Counted from the stretch's first letter, positions 1 through 13,493 are shown. The stretch is 64,000 nt of DNA from Fremontodendron californicum (GCA_030761205.1 JAULJL010000040.1:12280103-12344102), one strand, 5' to 3'. Translations and numbers: made by a program. The notes: a model not told the origin generated them from the letters alone.

Positions 1-390
1 CCCAACATAAAATATAATACCATATAAAAATATCAATATATAAATTTTATATCAAAATTTATATAAATATATAATATTTAAATATAATTATGATATAAAA
101 ATAAAATAAATATGATATAAATATAAGAATTATAAATATTTTGAGTTTTTTTTTTTTTTGAAAAGCAGTTTTTTAATTGTAGAATTTGGATAGGAAAAAA
201 AAAGGACAGACTTTGGAGGGAAATTTTGTTCGTTGGGTATGGATAAGAACTTTCTTCCATCATGATTTTTATAGGCTAACTTTAAGGGATCAATCTTTTC
301 CGGGCCATTTGTGGGTGTCCTGATTTAGCAAAATGTTTTTTTTTTTTTTTTAGTTCAAATTATTTGCTTACTTTGGATTGAAAAAAAAAA

Positions 391-509
391 TGATAGAAAA
401 TTTTGCATTAGACAAAATTGTATTAATTTGATTTATTTTCTTAATTTCAATTTTTATAGAATTATTAGATATTTATTATTAATATTTTAATAATTGAATT
501 GAATACTGA
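391..509 (+). repeat. Direct repeat, copy 1 (partner at 1608-1722)
   Basis: Shares a long near-identical stretch with 1608-1722, from GATAGAAAATTTTGCATTAG to the ATTTTAATAATTGAATTGAA end. Only scattered substitutions and short indels separate the two copies. The 1.1 kb between them shows no LTR-type TG/CA ends, so the class of repeat is not known. Confidence 0.75.
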
Positions 510-1607
510 ATCGATTATTTAATTCGATCGATCAATCCAATTAAAATTGATATTAATTGTTAAAATATGATTTTAGTATTACATAAATATTAAATGTAGT
601 CAATATTTTAACAAAAACTAGTCGGGATTTTTTTAAATTAGGCATCAATAAAAAAATTTAGATTAATTTAAAATTATTAATTTATCTTCAATTACAAATT
701 AAAAAAAATAGAGTAATTTAGAATTATTATTTTATCTTCAATTACAAATTTTCATATTTAATTGGTAAAAGTTATTTTAGAATAGATACTTGATAAAAAT
801 GTACAAAAACTTTTGTTATTGGTATGAGCAAATAACACATACTTATAAGAAATGATTACAAAATAGTAGAGGTGGCAATTGGACGGGATCGGATTGGTTC
901 ATTTCGAGTTTTGATCATATTGGGTTCGGATCTTTTCGGGTTTTGATTATTTCAGATTCAGGTCATTTTGAATTCAGGTTATTTTCGATTCAGATTCTTT
1001 TGATTTTGGATAGATTTTACGTTATTTTCTATTTTATGTTAAATGTAATCATTTCTACGTAATTTAAATGTTCAAAAATAAATTATTATTATTATGTTTA
1101 AGTAAGCTTTTGTATAATATGTCATTTTTTAAAACTATATTTGTATATTAATATCAATATTTGTTAGCATAAAAAAGATATAAAACTAATTAGTTATATA
1201 AAATCAGTTTGTTAAATAATTGATTATAAAAAATATGATATATTATTGTATTGATATTTTAAACAATTGACTCAATGAATTAAAATATTCAATATGTAAA
1301 TACATTATGATTTATATGCTGCATACATATAAATATAATTGTACATAGAAGTGCAAATGAAATACCTGTGCTCGCAAACTACTCGAGTTTGACTAAAAAA
1401 AACTGGAATTCAATTCGGTCATTATTGAGTTGAGCTCGAGCTTGAGCAGCTCAAGCTATCGAGCTAGTCGAGTTTAAGTATCTTAAAATTCGATTCGAGT
1501 AGCTCGCAAATCTAATCAAACTTTTTATTTATAATATATATTTTCAATATTTTAATATTATTTTATATACTTAAAATCACACAACCTAATTTTCTCTTGA
1601 AAAAGGG

Positions 1608-1722
1608 ATGATGAAAATTTTGCATTAGACAAAATTGTATTAATTTGTTTTATTTTCTTAATTTCAATTTTTATACAATTATTAGAGATTTAGTATCAAT
1701 ATTTTAATAATCGAATTGAATA
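1608..1722 (+). repeat. Direct repeat, copy 2 (partner at 391-509)
   Basis: Second copy of the repeat described at 391-509, in the same orientation. It may mark a segmental duplication or the edges of a dispersed element. Confidence 0.75.
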
Positions 1723-2000
1723 CCATCTAAAAAAAGGTGTGGATCAAATTGAAAATAAGCAATAAAAGTTGCTTATAAAGAAAAAGAAAACCTTTCAGAT
1801 AAATGTAGTTGTATAGGGAAGGGTCACTCCAATTGTTAGAATAAAATATTAAAAAGTAAAAAATATTGAATAAAATTAATAATTAAAAATTTTATTTCAT
1901 AAAAAGTTATTTAATTTTTAATTTCAAATTTAAATTATTATGAATTTTTTTATGAGATTAGTTCGAATTATTTTGAATTTGAATTATTTTAAACTTAGAC

Positions 2001-2267
2001 TAGACCTGCTCATGAGCCGGGTAGCCTGTCGGGTCGGGCCTGGCAGGATATTTTGTGTTTCGGGCCGGTTCGACACGGAACAGTATTTTTTTATTATAAT
2101 AATATTTTATTATTTAATTTTAATTATAAAAAAATAAAAAAATAAAAAAATATATTTTTTTAATCTAATAAACAATATATTCAAACCTACCGAATCGACC
2201 CAATCCGATCCAAAACTTGAGAAAAAAAATGAAAAAAATCGGACCGTGGCTCGGCCGGCCAGGTCTA
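2001..2267. mobile_element. Non-autonomous hAT-like element upstream of PAT
   Basis: Termini are TAGACCTGCTCATGAGCC on the left and GGCCGGCCAGGTCTA on the right, which form a terminal inverted repeat. Flanks are ACTTAGAC (1993-2000) and ACTTGGAC (2268-2275), an 8 bp target duplication with one mismatch, as expected for hAT. The ends are GC-rich and the core is AT-rich and non-coding. The same family recurs at 32947-33245 and, reduced to 65 bp, at 15806-15870. It lies about 400 bp upstream of the PAT start codon, so it may affect that promoter (inference). Confidence 0.85.
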
Positions 2268-2668
2268 ACTTGGACCAAGTCAAATTTAAAATTTTTAAAA
2301 ATCTAATCTTTGACTTTGTTTTATCAAATCAAACTCCTGCAAATTCAAATTAGAAGAAAGGAGTAAGGACCCCCTTGTCCCTGGCATTCATTTCCACCAA
2401 CCCATCTAATCTCCATTCTCTAATCACCACCATTGATGAAAATTTGAAGGGTTGAGACAGATTCCAGGTTAAAAACAGCTCATTTTCCAACCATTTTAAA
2501 AATCTATTAGCACCTCCCGGCTCCAACAACCCCTCTCCCTTTGCCTTTTTCCCACCAACCCCCTTGCCCTTATTTTTCTTCCTTTCTTACCGTAGTTTTT
2601 GGTTTGCTTTGTTTATGTGACTGAGAAAGGCGTTTTTGCTTTAATAATTCTCTTCACTCTTCATCCAA

Positions 2669-5600
2669 ATGGCAAATTCACTTCATACTTCAATAAGCAT
2701 TTCCCGTGTTGGTTTCAGCTCTCAATTTTTGGGATCAAATTCCTCCTCCAAGGCCTCCGTTTCCATTTCTTTCCCTTCTTCTCATACATTCAAGTAAGTT
2801 TCTTTCCTTTTTTTTTTATTTTTTATTTTATTTTATTTCTAGCACTTGTTTTTTATTTGGTTCTTGGGGACAAATTTTGGGTTGTGATTGCTTTTAACAT
2901 ATTCTATAATCTATCTATTCAGTTCATTGAAGAAAGACCATAAATTTGTTTCTGGGTCATCAGTTGGATCATTTAAATTAGTTAAGTTTCGTGGTAGAAT
3001 TTGCTATTTATCTTTTTACTTCTTTTTGCTTAAAGATAAAGTCGCTGGCAACCAGATAGCCTTAGGTTTGAATTTTGAAGGTTTCATGTCTACTTAGATT
3101 TGGTTGAGGATGTATTTTCACATGCATTTGCTATGTCAAAATCCTTTGTCATCATATGGTCAAATTTGGATCAATCCTTTTGAGTTGCAGCGAGTAATTA
3201 ATATAGGATTTAAGATGTTAGTTTAGACCCTTTTGCAATTATTCGCTTTCTGCAGTTAAAAGAGTAGTTTGGAAATATGTATGGACAAATTGTTATGCAA
3301 ATGATTTCATGCAGTATTGTATTTTTATGGAAGTGCAAAGAGAAACATCCTTATTTTTAGTTTTAGTTCATTCCTTCAACTGATTCATTGTAGTTTTAGA
3401 ACTGTTTTAATTTAAGAAACTTCCCTTTGCGATACTATCACAAGCAATGCTATATATTAATTTAAAGATTAAAAAAAGGCCATGCAATTCTGCAAGCATT
3501 TTTAATTTGCATGAAAGTTACAGAAAACTAATCTCGAAAGTCTGGATGCCAAAAATCTCCCAAAGGGAGAAAGGAACACCATGTATATTAGAGAATTTCA
3601 TTGTCTAGTTGTACGTACCTCTTGACAGATCTGTTGAGACTTTAAGACAACAGTCATCTAGAATAAGTGCAATGTCAAAGGCAGAGAGTAGCAGCTTTGA
3701 CCAAGTGAAAGTTGACATCTCTTTGAGCCCCAGAGTTAACTCTGTGAAGCCTTCAAAGACAGTGGCTATAACTGATCATGCAACTGCTCTTGCACAAGCT
3801 GGTGTCCCTGTTATTCGATTAGCTGCCGGAGAGCCTGATTTTGATACGCCAGCCGTTATAGCAGAGGTACTTTTCTTTTTCTAATCCATTTTGGGTCCCT
3901 GTTGTCATTTACTCTGTTTAATTGTGTCATCTTTTAGTTTAGAGTCTGTTCTTCTATTAAGAAGTATTTTAATTTATTACATTTTTGTCGTTTCTGAAAA
4001 GTAAGGCTGGGATGAATGCAATTCGTGAAGGTTACACAAGGTACACTCCCAATGCAGGTACTTTGGAACTTCGTACGGCAATTTGTCATAAGCTAAAAGG
4101 TAAGTGTCTATGCTATGCAAGTAATTTTCTGTTTTGAAAAGTGTAAAATTTGATTCTTGTTTACCTTTGAGGTAGGATGAGGCAGAGTTTCTCATGTTTT
4201 TTCTAGTTCTTTTTACTTATTTCCTTTTAATTTGTTGCAGAGGAGAATGGAATCTCTTATACACCTGATCAAATTTTGGTCAGTAATGGTGCTAAGCAGA
4301 GTATCCTTCAAGCGGCTCTTGCAGTTTGTTCTCCTGGGGATGAGGTGAAGCTTTTCTATTTAACAGTCTTTACCATAGAAAATGCTTGGAATATGCTTTA
4401 AGAAATCCTCCCCCACCCCTTTTTTGACCTAGTTGTGAAGTTATCACTGTAGATCTATTTCCTTCTTTCACCCGATGCTGAGCCATGTCTACTTATCTTG
4501 CTGTCTCTCTTACTATCTTTGATCAAATCACAGAAGTTCATAGAACTAGGGACTTTCTAGTGATGACAGTATTTAACTTTAAATTGAGTGAATATTCTTT
4601 GGAATCTGCAATCCTTTCCATTAAATTCATTGTACCATCAGAACAAGAATAAAATTCGGACACAAATGCTCTGCATGACTTCTTTGTCCTATCAGTTGAG
4701 CTTCTTTTGAGGATGACAATTGATATTTATTGTGTTTGGGAACATGAATGGGAAACTATGTATTTGAATTTAATTTGTTAGGTAAATTGTGCTAATAGAC
4801 TTTTTCAATATGTAAGAAAAGGTTAGCTTCAAATACCACAATTTTTTTACATATAGTGTATTGGAGGTGAGTTTGAAAAGTCTATTCTCATCTAAGAATT
4901 TCGAAGGTGCCTTCTACTTTAGATCTTATTTATTTTTTCATACATTGATTCATTGATTGCATCCATCAATGTAATTTGCGGAATTAACCAAATTCAAATA
5001 CCCCATGAAGTTCATGTTTCCAAACTCAACCATTGTCATCTCAAGTTCTTTGCGTTATTCAAAATTACATTTTCCTTTTACAAGAATGTATGGTTGTGTT
5101 TGTTAATCTATTAAATTGATTGCAGCATCAGGTCTCAAATAAGAGATTATTGATGTACCACTTTGTAGTGAAAGTCATAGACCAAATTTCTCCATTGATT
5201 ATGCTATCAAAAGTTTCAGTTACACCATACATATTTAACTTCAAGTTGCTAGTCTACAAATTTAGGCAATAAGAAATGCCATATGGATTTGAAATACTTG
5301 GCATGAAATAGAACAAGTATTAGCCTAGCTTTTCAAGAATGTTGGGATAGAAAATCAAATGAATTAAAATAAACTATAAAGAAGAAAATTATATAAATTT
5401 ATAAATATTATAATATTTTCCTACATGCTAGAATGGTCATTTCCTGATCATGGTGTTAGATCTTCCTTCCAAATGTATATGTCTGCGAGGAACCTTATTT
5501 AGGTAATCATATTCATGCTTCCAGCTCTTTTAAGTAGAGTGATAAGAGGTGACTTAATAACAAGCACATAATTTATTTCAGGTAATAATTCCTGCTCCAT

Positions 5601-7105
5601 ATTGGGTGAGTTACCCAGAAATGGCAAGGCTGGCCGATGCAACACCTGTTATTCTTCCAACACTCATATCTGAAAATTTTTTATTGGATCCAAAGCTCCT
5701 GGAGTCTAAAATCACCGAAAAGTCAAGACTGTTGATTCTATGTTCTCCATCCAACCCAACTGGATCTGTTTACCCTAAGAAACTGCTTGAAACAATTGCA
5801 GAAATTGTAGCAAAGCATCCCAGGCTTCTGGTACTATTATATAGCCTGAACTCTCAGACTAGGCTATGCCGATATTCAAACACTGAGCTTTCTGTTATTG
5901 GCTTATTCAGGTGCTATCTGATGAAATATATGAACATATAATTTATGCACCGGCAACTCACACGAGCTTTGCATCATTGCCAGGCATGTGGGAGCGGACT
6001 CTAACGGTCAATGGCTTTTCCAAGGTAATTCAATTGCATTTAAACCTTGGTTAAGTATTCCCTTCTACTTAATTGATGAATTTTCCATGCTTAACTTTGG
6101 TGTAGTTCCTTTAGTGGTCATTTTGAGGATTGACATTTTGAAGGTGACATATGTAGGCTTTTGCAATGACTGGTTGGCGACTTGGATATATTGCTGGACC
6201 TAAGCACTTTGTTGCAGCATGTAATAAAATCCAGAGTCAGGTATGTTGCATTATTCCCATCACTTCCATTTTCTGTTGAGCAAATTGCATCCGGCATGCA
6301 TTACTTCAGCAATGCTGTTGCATTTGCCTATAATAAGATTTTTTTTAAAGCTATGAACTCTGGGAAGAACTTTTCTTGGAGATCAAATGGATTTTGTTGC
6401 TATTCTGATATAGAGAATGATCAGAAGATATGGCACTTTTTGTTGGATTGGCTGTGGTATATTGAGGACTGCAGATGCAGCCACTACTAATCTCTGACAT
6501 ATACTGGTCAAGATCTTAATGTGCTTGCACTAACGTTGTTTATTGGAGCTTATTATACCATTTTGGGATTTTTTTTTTCTCATTTCTTAGTAGCCTTCTG
6601 TGAACCTCCTATACCTGGACAAGCTAGTCAATATTTGTACTTTTGTTATTACTGCCTGGCTCTAAAGAGGTTTAAAATAATCGTACCTACATCTAGTGTT
6701 GTTAAGGCGTGCACCTAGGCGCTGCACCTTAGCATCAGACAACAAAAACGCCTCAGACCCTTTTGGACGAAACGTATTTGATCAGGCGTACGCTTGGTGC
6801 CCTAGGTGCGCTTTTTTATAAAGCGATAAGCACTAAAAAAGCTCGTTTGATTGAAGTTATCTTTAATTTCATTTATTTTTAATTTTTTTCATTAATTGTA
6901 CCTTTACTAGTAAGAAAGGGGATAATATCAAAATCAAACTCTTTACTTCTCAATGTTTGAGTATTCAACAACAGACATGAGATCATCCGATCATAAGAAA
7001 ATCATGCATACTGGCCAACAAAAGAAAAAGAAAATTTTGCATGTTTTATTGGATAAAACTGGACCACTCTTTAGAGTTTATTATCATAATTATATATCTT
7101 AAACT

Positions 7106-7154
<49 letters not shown>

Positions 7155-9152
7155 TAAACAGACACACATTTTAAAGCACGCATATATACATATTGCGCCT
7201 TACATCACTCAGGTGGGTGTTTTTTTTTGCGCCTTAGGCAATTTAAGGGATTTAGCGCCTTGAGTGCGCCTTGTGCCCTTGACAACACTGCCTACATCAA
7301 TTTTAATTTGGTTCCTGCATCATACTGAAAGTTAAACTATTGCGGTAACTTTCAATGTTGTTCACAAGAATGAACAATTTGGGATGTAGTCAATTTCCTT
7401 GGTAAGGCTCATTATATAGTTTAACATGACATGTACACATTTATTTATGCATAAAAAGTTTACCAGACATATTTAGTCATCTCCAGTTAGCAGCTTTTTG
7501 AACCTCCTAATTAATTACAATACTTGTTCAAGTTAGTCAATGTTTATACTTTTGATATTACTCCAAGCTGCTGAAGAGGTTGAAACAGAGTTTACCTAAT
7601 ACACACTTTAATTTGGTTCATTCTCTTTGTACTTAAAGTTGAACCAATGGGCAGCAGTTAATGCGGTTCTACAAAATGAACAATGTAGGATGTGATTGCA
7701 AATTTGCTTGGTGAGGCTCATCTTAACTGTTAGAACATCATGCACATTTATTCATACATGACAAGTTTGAGGCATAGTATTTTGCTTGAGGATTGAAGCT
7801 GCCATTGAATGAACTTGTACGTAATTGTGACCTAGGAATTCAATAAAATACTGAACCATCTCTTGACCAAATGTTAGCCAATATTGAGTATCATGTTTTG
7901 ACATTTATAATTTGAGCTAGAAATCAATGAATGAAGAGAACATTTGAGTCAAATTAGGGTGGGAGGTGGGGTTAGAAATGTCCTGGGATGTTATGGGAAT
8001 AAGATTATTGGACTGTGCTTGAAAAACTGAAATTGCTTGTGTTTGGAAAAACTCAAAACTGATGCCATTAACTAACATAATAACCAAGTGTTGTTTATCT
8101 TGGTTTGCAAGTGTTGAAGGAAAGAACAATGTTTATTGAAGGAGTAAGCTTGAGTTGACTGTGCTAGATGGGCACTTCTAAACATTTGCATATGTCTAAC
8201 CAATTGAAACTGATATATTAAGATGGATTCAAATTGCTGATCCCATATAGTTAAGGCAATGGAATACCAATATGTCAATTAGTGCCAATAGGTTGATATA
8301 TCTATTAGTGCACTTATGTATGTTATGCATATCAACACATTAATGTCTTTGTTAAATTTGTAGTTTCATCAGTGTAATCCATATGCAGAAAACTAAACCT
8401 CAATTTGGTTTATATTTTTCAGTCCACTTCAGGAGCTAGTAGTATAGCACAAAAAGCAGGAGTTGCTGCATTAGGCTTGGGCTATGCTGGTGGGGAAGCA
8501 GTTTCCACCATGGCGAAAGCATTCAGGGAACGGCGAGATTTCTTGGTTAAAAGCTTTGGGGAATTTGAAGGTGTTAAGATTTCAGAACCTCAGGTACCAG
8601 TAAAATCACTTATTGAGTAACCATAAACCCGATTTATTTACGAAAAAACCTTGTTTATGCACTTCCCATTTTCTTCAATGTTTTGATATTTTAGCTTTTC
8701 AATTAACATACTTCTTGCTTGCACTTCTTCTGGTTTGCAGGGAGCTTTCTATCTCTTCATTGATTTCAGTTCTTACTACGGAATCGAAGCTGAAGGTTTT
8801 GGTAAAATTGAAAATTCGGAGTCACTTTGTCGATACCTCCTGGACAAGGCTCAGGTATGCTTTCATTGAATGCTGTTTCAGGACTCTTCCTTCTTTTAAA
8901 GTGATTGAGAAGGGCTAGCTTATGTGTTTCGTCAATATTTTCGGAAGTGCCTGAATATTCTGTTTAATATTGAAGATCAAACATCAAATACTGCTTCTAA
9001 ATGATTGACAGGTTGCATTGGTCCCTGGAGATGCATTTGGGGACGATAGCTGCATTCGCATATCATATGCAGCATCCCTCACCACCTTACAAGCTGCTTT
9101 TGAGAGAATTAAGGAAGCACTTATCTCCCTGAGGCCTGCTGTTCCTGTTTAA
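2669..9152 (+). CDS. PAT: Bifunctional aspartate aminotransferase and glutamate/aspartate-prephenate aminotransferase, plastid
   Basis: PLP-dependent class I aminotransferase that converts prephenate to arogenate (Phe/Tyr synthesis) and interconverts aspartate and 2-oxoglutarate in the plastid stroma. Ten exons join in frame: 2669-2793, 3629-3866, 4006-4099, 4241-4344, 5582-5830, 5911-6024, 6157-6240, 8423-8593, 8741-8854, 9012-9152. All introns are GT-AG. The product is 477 aa; from memory the Arabidopsis protein is about 475. Residues 1 to about 60 are Ser-rich with few acids, like a transit peptide. The core has RLAAGEPDFDTP, SNPTGSVY, Asp274 in SDEIYEH (PLP ring), Lys308 in NGFSK (Schiff base, last codon of exon 6) and Arg447 in CIRISYA (substrate carboxylate). 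The start is the first ATG in frame with the exon 1 splice. The acceptor at 3628 is needed to keep frame; the earlier AG at 3608 does not. No damage is seen. Confidence 0.96.
6585..7775 (+). repeat. Diverged tandem duplication inside PAT intron 7
   Basis: A unit of about 290 bp occurs twice. Copy 1 runs about 6585-7484 and is interrupted by a hAT element at 6694-7290; copy 2 runs about 7485-7775. Shared landmarks in order are GAACCTCCTA (6602, 7500), AGTCAATRTTTRTACTTTTG, GAAGAGGTT-like sequence, TTTAATTTGGTTC, GAACAATKTRGGATGT and CTTGGTRAGGCTCAT. Rough identity by eye is 70-80%. Intron 7 (6241-8422) is by far the longest PAT intron, and the duplication plus the insertion account for much of its length. 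Confidence 0.8.
6694..7290. mobile_element. Non-autonomous hAT element in PAT intron 7
   Basis: Starts TAGTGTTGTTAAGG and ends CCTTGACAACACTG, an imperfect terminal inverted repeat, and is flanked by a perfect 8 bp duplication CCTACATC (6686-6693 and 7291-7298). Subterminal GCGCCTAGGCGC-like motifs occur at both ends (for example near 6715 and 7245). The core is AT-rich with a (TA)n run at about 7112-7151. No transposase reading frame is present. These features together identify a hAT-superfamily deletion derivative of 597 bp. Confidence 0.92.
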
Positions 9153-9489
9153 CACAGGTGAACTATCATGCATCATGTTGTAATTGTTGTACTTTATTTT
9201 AGGATTTGAAATTTATATTTTTCAATAAGTTTTTTGAATCAAATTCTGGGTTTTCTTGTTTCCTTTGTTCTCTTCTATAATTTTCCTGCATTTTCCTTCT
9301 AAAGGCCGAATCCCCACTGGTTTGAGAAAAGGAATTATGATATCATGCTCATGCGTTTGGAGTAGTCTTGTTATTGTTGAACATTGTCTTTCAGAAGACC
9401 TTCATTCATTCATTCAACTTCAATTTCTTCCTCTTTCTTCTTTTCTTCATGCATTTTCTCTAATTTCTTCCAAACCTCTTCGGAGGTCG

Positions 9490-11163
9490 AAAAATTGAGA
9501 TCAAATTGAAGTTGTAAGAGTCTAGAGTTCTATAGAGAAAGCACTTGGCCTTAACATCATCTAGCATTTACTTGATGTATTTTGCATCTTTGGAAGGATT
9601 TCCAAGGCCTATCGTAGACCAAGCTCCAATATCATGAGCAATCATGAACACCCTCATTCTCATCTTCCATTCTCATAACTCATATTTCTCAAACTTGTGA
9701 GCTTTGAGGACTTTCTAACCATCTCGGAAACTACTTCGAGCAATAGGATCTTTTATTTAAGGTTGTTAGACCTACAAAAATATCAAAACTCTGATACCAA
9801 TTGTTAGCTCAAAGTGGTGAAGGAAACTAAGAGGGGTGAATTGGTTTCTTAAAAATTTAAAGTGAAATTGCAATTCAGGTGAAAGATATTTAGAAATTAA
9901 GCACTTGATGAAAAATATAAATAATTTATGCAAGTATATGGCAAGTAAATAAACTAAAAGAGTAGGAGAAAGAGAGCAAACAAAACGATATATAAATGTT
10001 CAACCCTTTCTCTAGGTGCCTACGCCCTCTCTTCTTGGCTTCCCTCGTTGAAGTGCTCAATCCATTAACTTGAATCTTTTACATTTTATCTTTTCTAGGA
10101 TAATGTATAATTTTTACAATCCATATCTTTTCTAGGCTTAGATAATAACCCCTTATCCCCGTAAGGTTCTATCCAATCCTTAGTCACCCAAGGGTCTCTC
10201 ACCCCTTGAATCCCCTCTACTTTTAGGATTTTCTTGCAAACTCTTAAGGATCTCTAAAGGTAGGTTTTACTACTATTTAGGTACAAAATGAAGAGAATAA
10301 TACAATAAATATAACAAATGAATACAAAGGTTTGAAAGGATTTGGTTTAGAACACTCTTGAAAGATTGAGAATGATGAAATTTGAAGATTTGATCTTTAA
10401 TCCTTGGTATCTCTTTTGAAGAAATAAATATATGATTCTTTGGTGCTTGTTCCATGTCCTTAATGGTGTTGGAGAAGCCAACTTATAGTTGAAAAGAGCT
10501 TGGAGCCGTTGGGATTGGTTAGACAGTGAAAAGAGCCATGGAGGTTGCCACCTGTTAAGGGATCGATCCGTTTTTGGAGGGGATCGATCCCTTCATGTAT
10601 GCCATTCAATTTTTAGCCTTTAAAAAGCTAGATGATCGATCCCTTCGTGCTTGGCAGCATTTAGGATCATTTGGTTTCAAAAAAGATCGACCATATCCAC
10701 AAGGGGATCGATCTTTTCTTCAAATTATTTAAAAACTTGCATTTAAAACTTGAAAAAAGATTGAATTTTTCCTAAAAATTCGATCAATATTGTGAACTTG
10801 AAAACTTGTATTTTTGAGATAGTGTATTAAACAAAAATATTGAAACAAATATTGTAAATATTCAAAATGATTTTCAAGTTCAAGAATAAAAAAATTTGCT
10901 TTGAATATCATTTGGACTTGCATTTTCAATTTAAGCTTATAGAAAATTCGTTTTTTCAAAACCATTTGTATCACAATTTTATTAAGCCCAAAGAAAATAA
11001 TTTTCTTTGAAATATCAAATGGACTTGCATTTACTTTCAAATAAATAATCTTTAAAAGAAACATTTGGTTTGAGAAATACACAAAAATTTAAAGTAAATT
11101 TAGTTTTAGAAATACATTTAAAGTTTTTTTCATTTCAAAATAATGATCAAATTAAAGCTAACA
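9490..11163 (-). mobile_element. Truncated copia-type retrotransposon: LTR, primer site and gag remnant
   Basis: On the minus strand an LTR runs from TGTTAGCT (11163) to AGCTAACA (9802), 1362 bp with inverted TG/CA ends. A two-base spacer is followed by TGGTATCAGAG (9799-9789), the tRNA-iMet primer site. Beyond this (about 9780-9490) a broken reading frame carries residues resembling copia gag, such as YE-x-W-x-MRMRVFMIAHD, with stops and shifts. No pol region and no second LTR exist; the element ends near the PAT 3' flank. Within the LTR the motif GATCGATCC recurs several times (10560-10715). Confidence 0.75.
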
Positions 11164-13485
11164 GTATATATTATAAGATTTATATTATATAAAAGATAAA
11201 TATATAATATTATAATATAAATATTATAAAATATGTTATCATATTTTAAAACTTAAAAGAAAAAAAAAGCAAAAAATACTACGAACCGGATTTGGGTAAG
11301 CATATAAGATGTTGATATTATATCTAGGGCTTATCCAGTTAGATCCATGACCATGAACACTTCTAAAAGATTGTGTATCAAATGTCTTATTTTTATTTTT
11401 TTTGGCTAAAATATTAAAAAAAAAAAATCCTTGAATTATTCCCCTTTCCTTAAATAAGTTTATGTACTTTTATTGTACCAAAATAAGTCTTATTTTTTCA
11501 TTTATACCCAAATAAATTTTATTTCAAATGAAAGATTGATTTACATTAAGAGTTTATTTGGATACAAATTAAAGGTCAATGATTTATTTTGGTCCAATTA
11601 AAAGTTTATTTGAGTGTAAATTAAAAATTAAAGGTTATTTGGGTGCAAATTAAAAATTTTGAACTTATCTAAAAATTAAAAATTAACTTATCTAAGTGGT
11701 AAAATTTAGAGAGTTTTTATTTTTTGTTATTTAACTTTTTGTTATTTTTTCATTTTTAATCGGTAGAACACAAATATAGAGATAGAAATTCAACCTTATT
11801 TAATACAATCTAATACGTCAAGAAAGTTGTGCGCATTCATTTGCTAATTAAAGCTACATAGACAAATTCCGTAAGGATGAATTTGGGTGATTTTTTAACA
11901 TAAACCAAATTAAATCTCTCTAATTAAACAGTTTTAAGGGATCTCCCCCAAGTCCATGCATGCGTCGCTTTGCTCTTGCAGAGCTCGTCTTGTCCTTATG
12001 TTATCTCTTTTCTTCACTTATTTCTTCTTCTTCTCTCTATCACTGAAAAGAGAAAGAAAAATTAGCAAAGATTAAACTGCATACTAATCCGGAGTTTAAT
12101 CTAGTTAGTTCATGCAGTTATTTTAAAAGATAGAATCCAATAAGTTTGGAGTTCGAATTTCATTATTTGCAACCTCTTCCTTTGTTTCCAAATTACGATC
12201 TCCTTTGTAAAAAAAAAAAACTCCCATTCTATATGTTTTTGCATATATGTAATCTAAAATTTCTATTGTCATGGTAGTTAAATATCTACCCTTCACTTAT
12301 ATGAAAGATATATAATAATCTCCCAAAAAAAAATGCTCTCACATCCGAAAGATTATATGCAATTTTTTTTTTTCCTTGATAAGAACAAGCTATTTTATAG
12401 GTCAACCATATAAAATAGCGGTCGCGACGTGATATAATCACTGCTATTTTGTGATTTAGGCTCTCACAACTATCGATATCCACCGTAATTAGATGTAAAT
12501 GGTTAGCGGTCCTTAACATTTAAGTTCACAATAGTGAATTACATGTATATAGATTTAATTTACAACTTATGAATAATATAATAAGTTGTGCAGAATGAAA
12601 AAAAAAAAAATTTATAACCGCATTGAATGCAATAACTAATAGCATCATTTACATCTGCAATCACGATAAACACGACGCGACCAAAAACACATTCACGGTC
12701 GTAACTTTAAATCATGATAATATCTTCTTCACACATGCAATAAAATTGAAAGAATACTCACAATAATTGAACTGATGAAGAAATCAATGGTTGGAATTGG
12801 AAGGATTAGCCGAAGACAAGGCGGCATCTTCTCGATTGAATCTCTCTCTTTCCCTCTTCCATCTCTCAAGTTCTTTCAATAACAATCCTTTGCCTTCATC
12901 CTCTTCATCATTTTCCTTCCTTCGAACTTGCTTTCCCCTCTTGATTTTGTATCCTAAATTAAAACACATGATCTCTTTATTTATTTTTTTAGTTTTGGTG
13001 GAAATGAAAGAAAAGAGACAATTTATGCTTTCTCCTATGTATTTATGACATTTACAATTTTGTTACATTTGCTTCTTGTTTTTAGAGTTTTTCTAGACTA
13101 TGGCGATGAACACAAGAAATTAAATTGAGATCACTTTAAGGATAAGCAAGCTCACAAGCTTTCATGTTAAAGGATGATCAATTCAATTACGCCCAAATTA
13201 AGGATCTTTTTGTCAGCCTTGTTTCGGGCAATTTGGCACCAACCAGCCTTGGTTAATGCCATGGTTTTATCATTTGATAATTGGTTGGGAACTTTTTGTC
13301 CTAAAGACCTTAGCCAATAATTAAGAATTAATTAATACCTCAATTTGGAAGTTTGAGGTTCCAACCTTGAGAAGAGAAAGTAAGAAGATTCATTAGGCTA
13401 GAGAGAATTACCTCTTATTAAGTAGCTTAAGATTATATATATTAAAAAAAAAAAAATTGAGATTTGTTTTTTTAAAATATATATA
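11164..13485. other. Intergenic DNA, no gene recognised
   Basis: AT-rich sequence with many poly-A and poly-T runs. A block at about 11430-11700 repeats variants of TTTATTTGGGTRCAAATTAAA and is repeat-like. Short open frames at 12286-12519 and 12784-13048 lack family motifs or splice context and are not called. Confidence 0.5.
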
Positions 13486-13493
13486 TCTATAAT

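Larger units (their letters stand above)
1..1992. other. AT-rich intergenic DNA with repeat debris
   Basis: No coding sequence is supported here. The stretch is very AT-rich. It contains a pair of ~115 bp direct repeats (listed separately), a single hAT-like terminus TAGAGGTGGCAA near 874 followed by GGNTCGG-type sequence without a matching right end, and a CTCGAG/AGCTCG-rich block at about 1375-1510 of the kind common in plant DNA-transposon remnants. Confidence 0.6.

Noticed and set aside
874..1015. A further hAT element starting TAGAGGTGGCAA
   Set aside because: No matching right terminus or 8 bp duplication was found, so it was not called as a complete element.
3609..3628. PAT exon 2 beginning after the AG at 3608
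   Set aside because: With exon 1 ending in phase 2 this acceptor leads to a stop; only the acceptor at 3628 keeps the reading frame.
12784..13048. Overlapping Ser/Leu-rich and Glu/Lys-rich frames on opposite strands
   Set aside because: Low-complexity CTT/GAA-rich DNA, no start context, splice sites or family motif.
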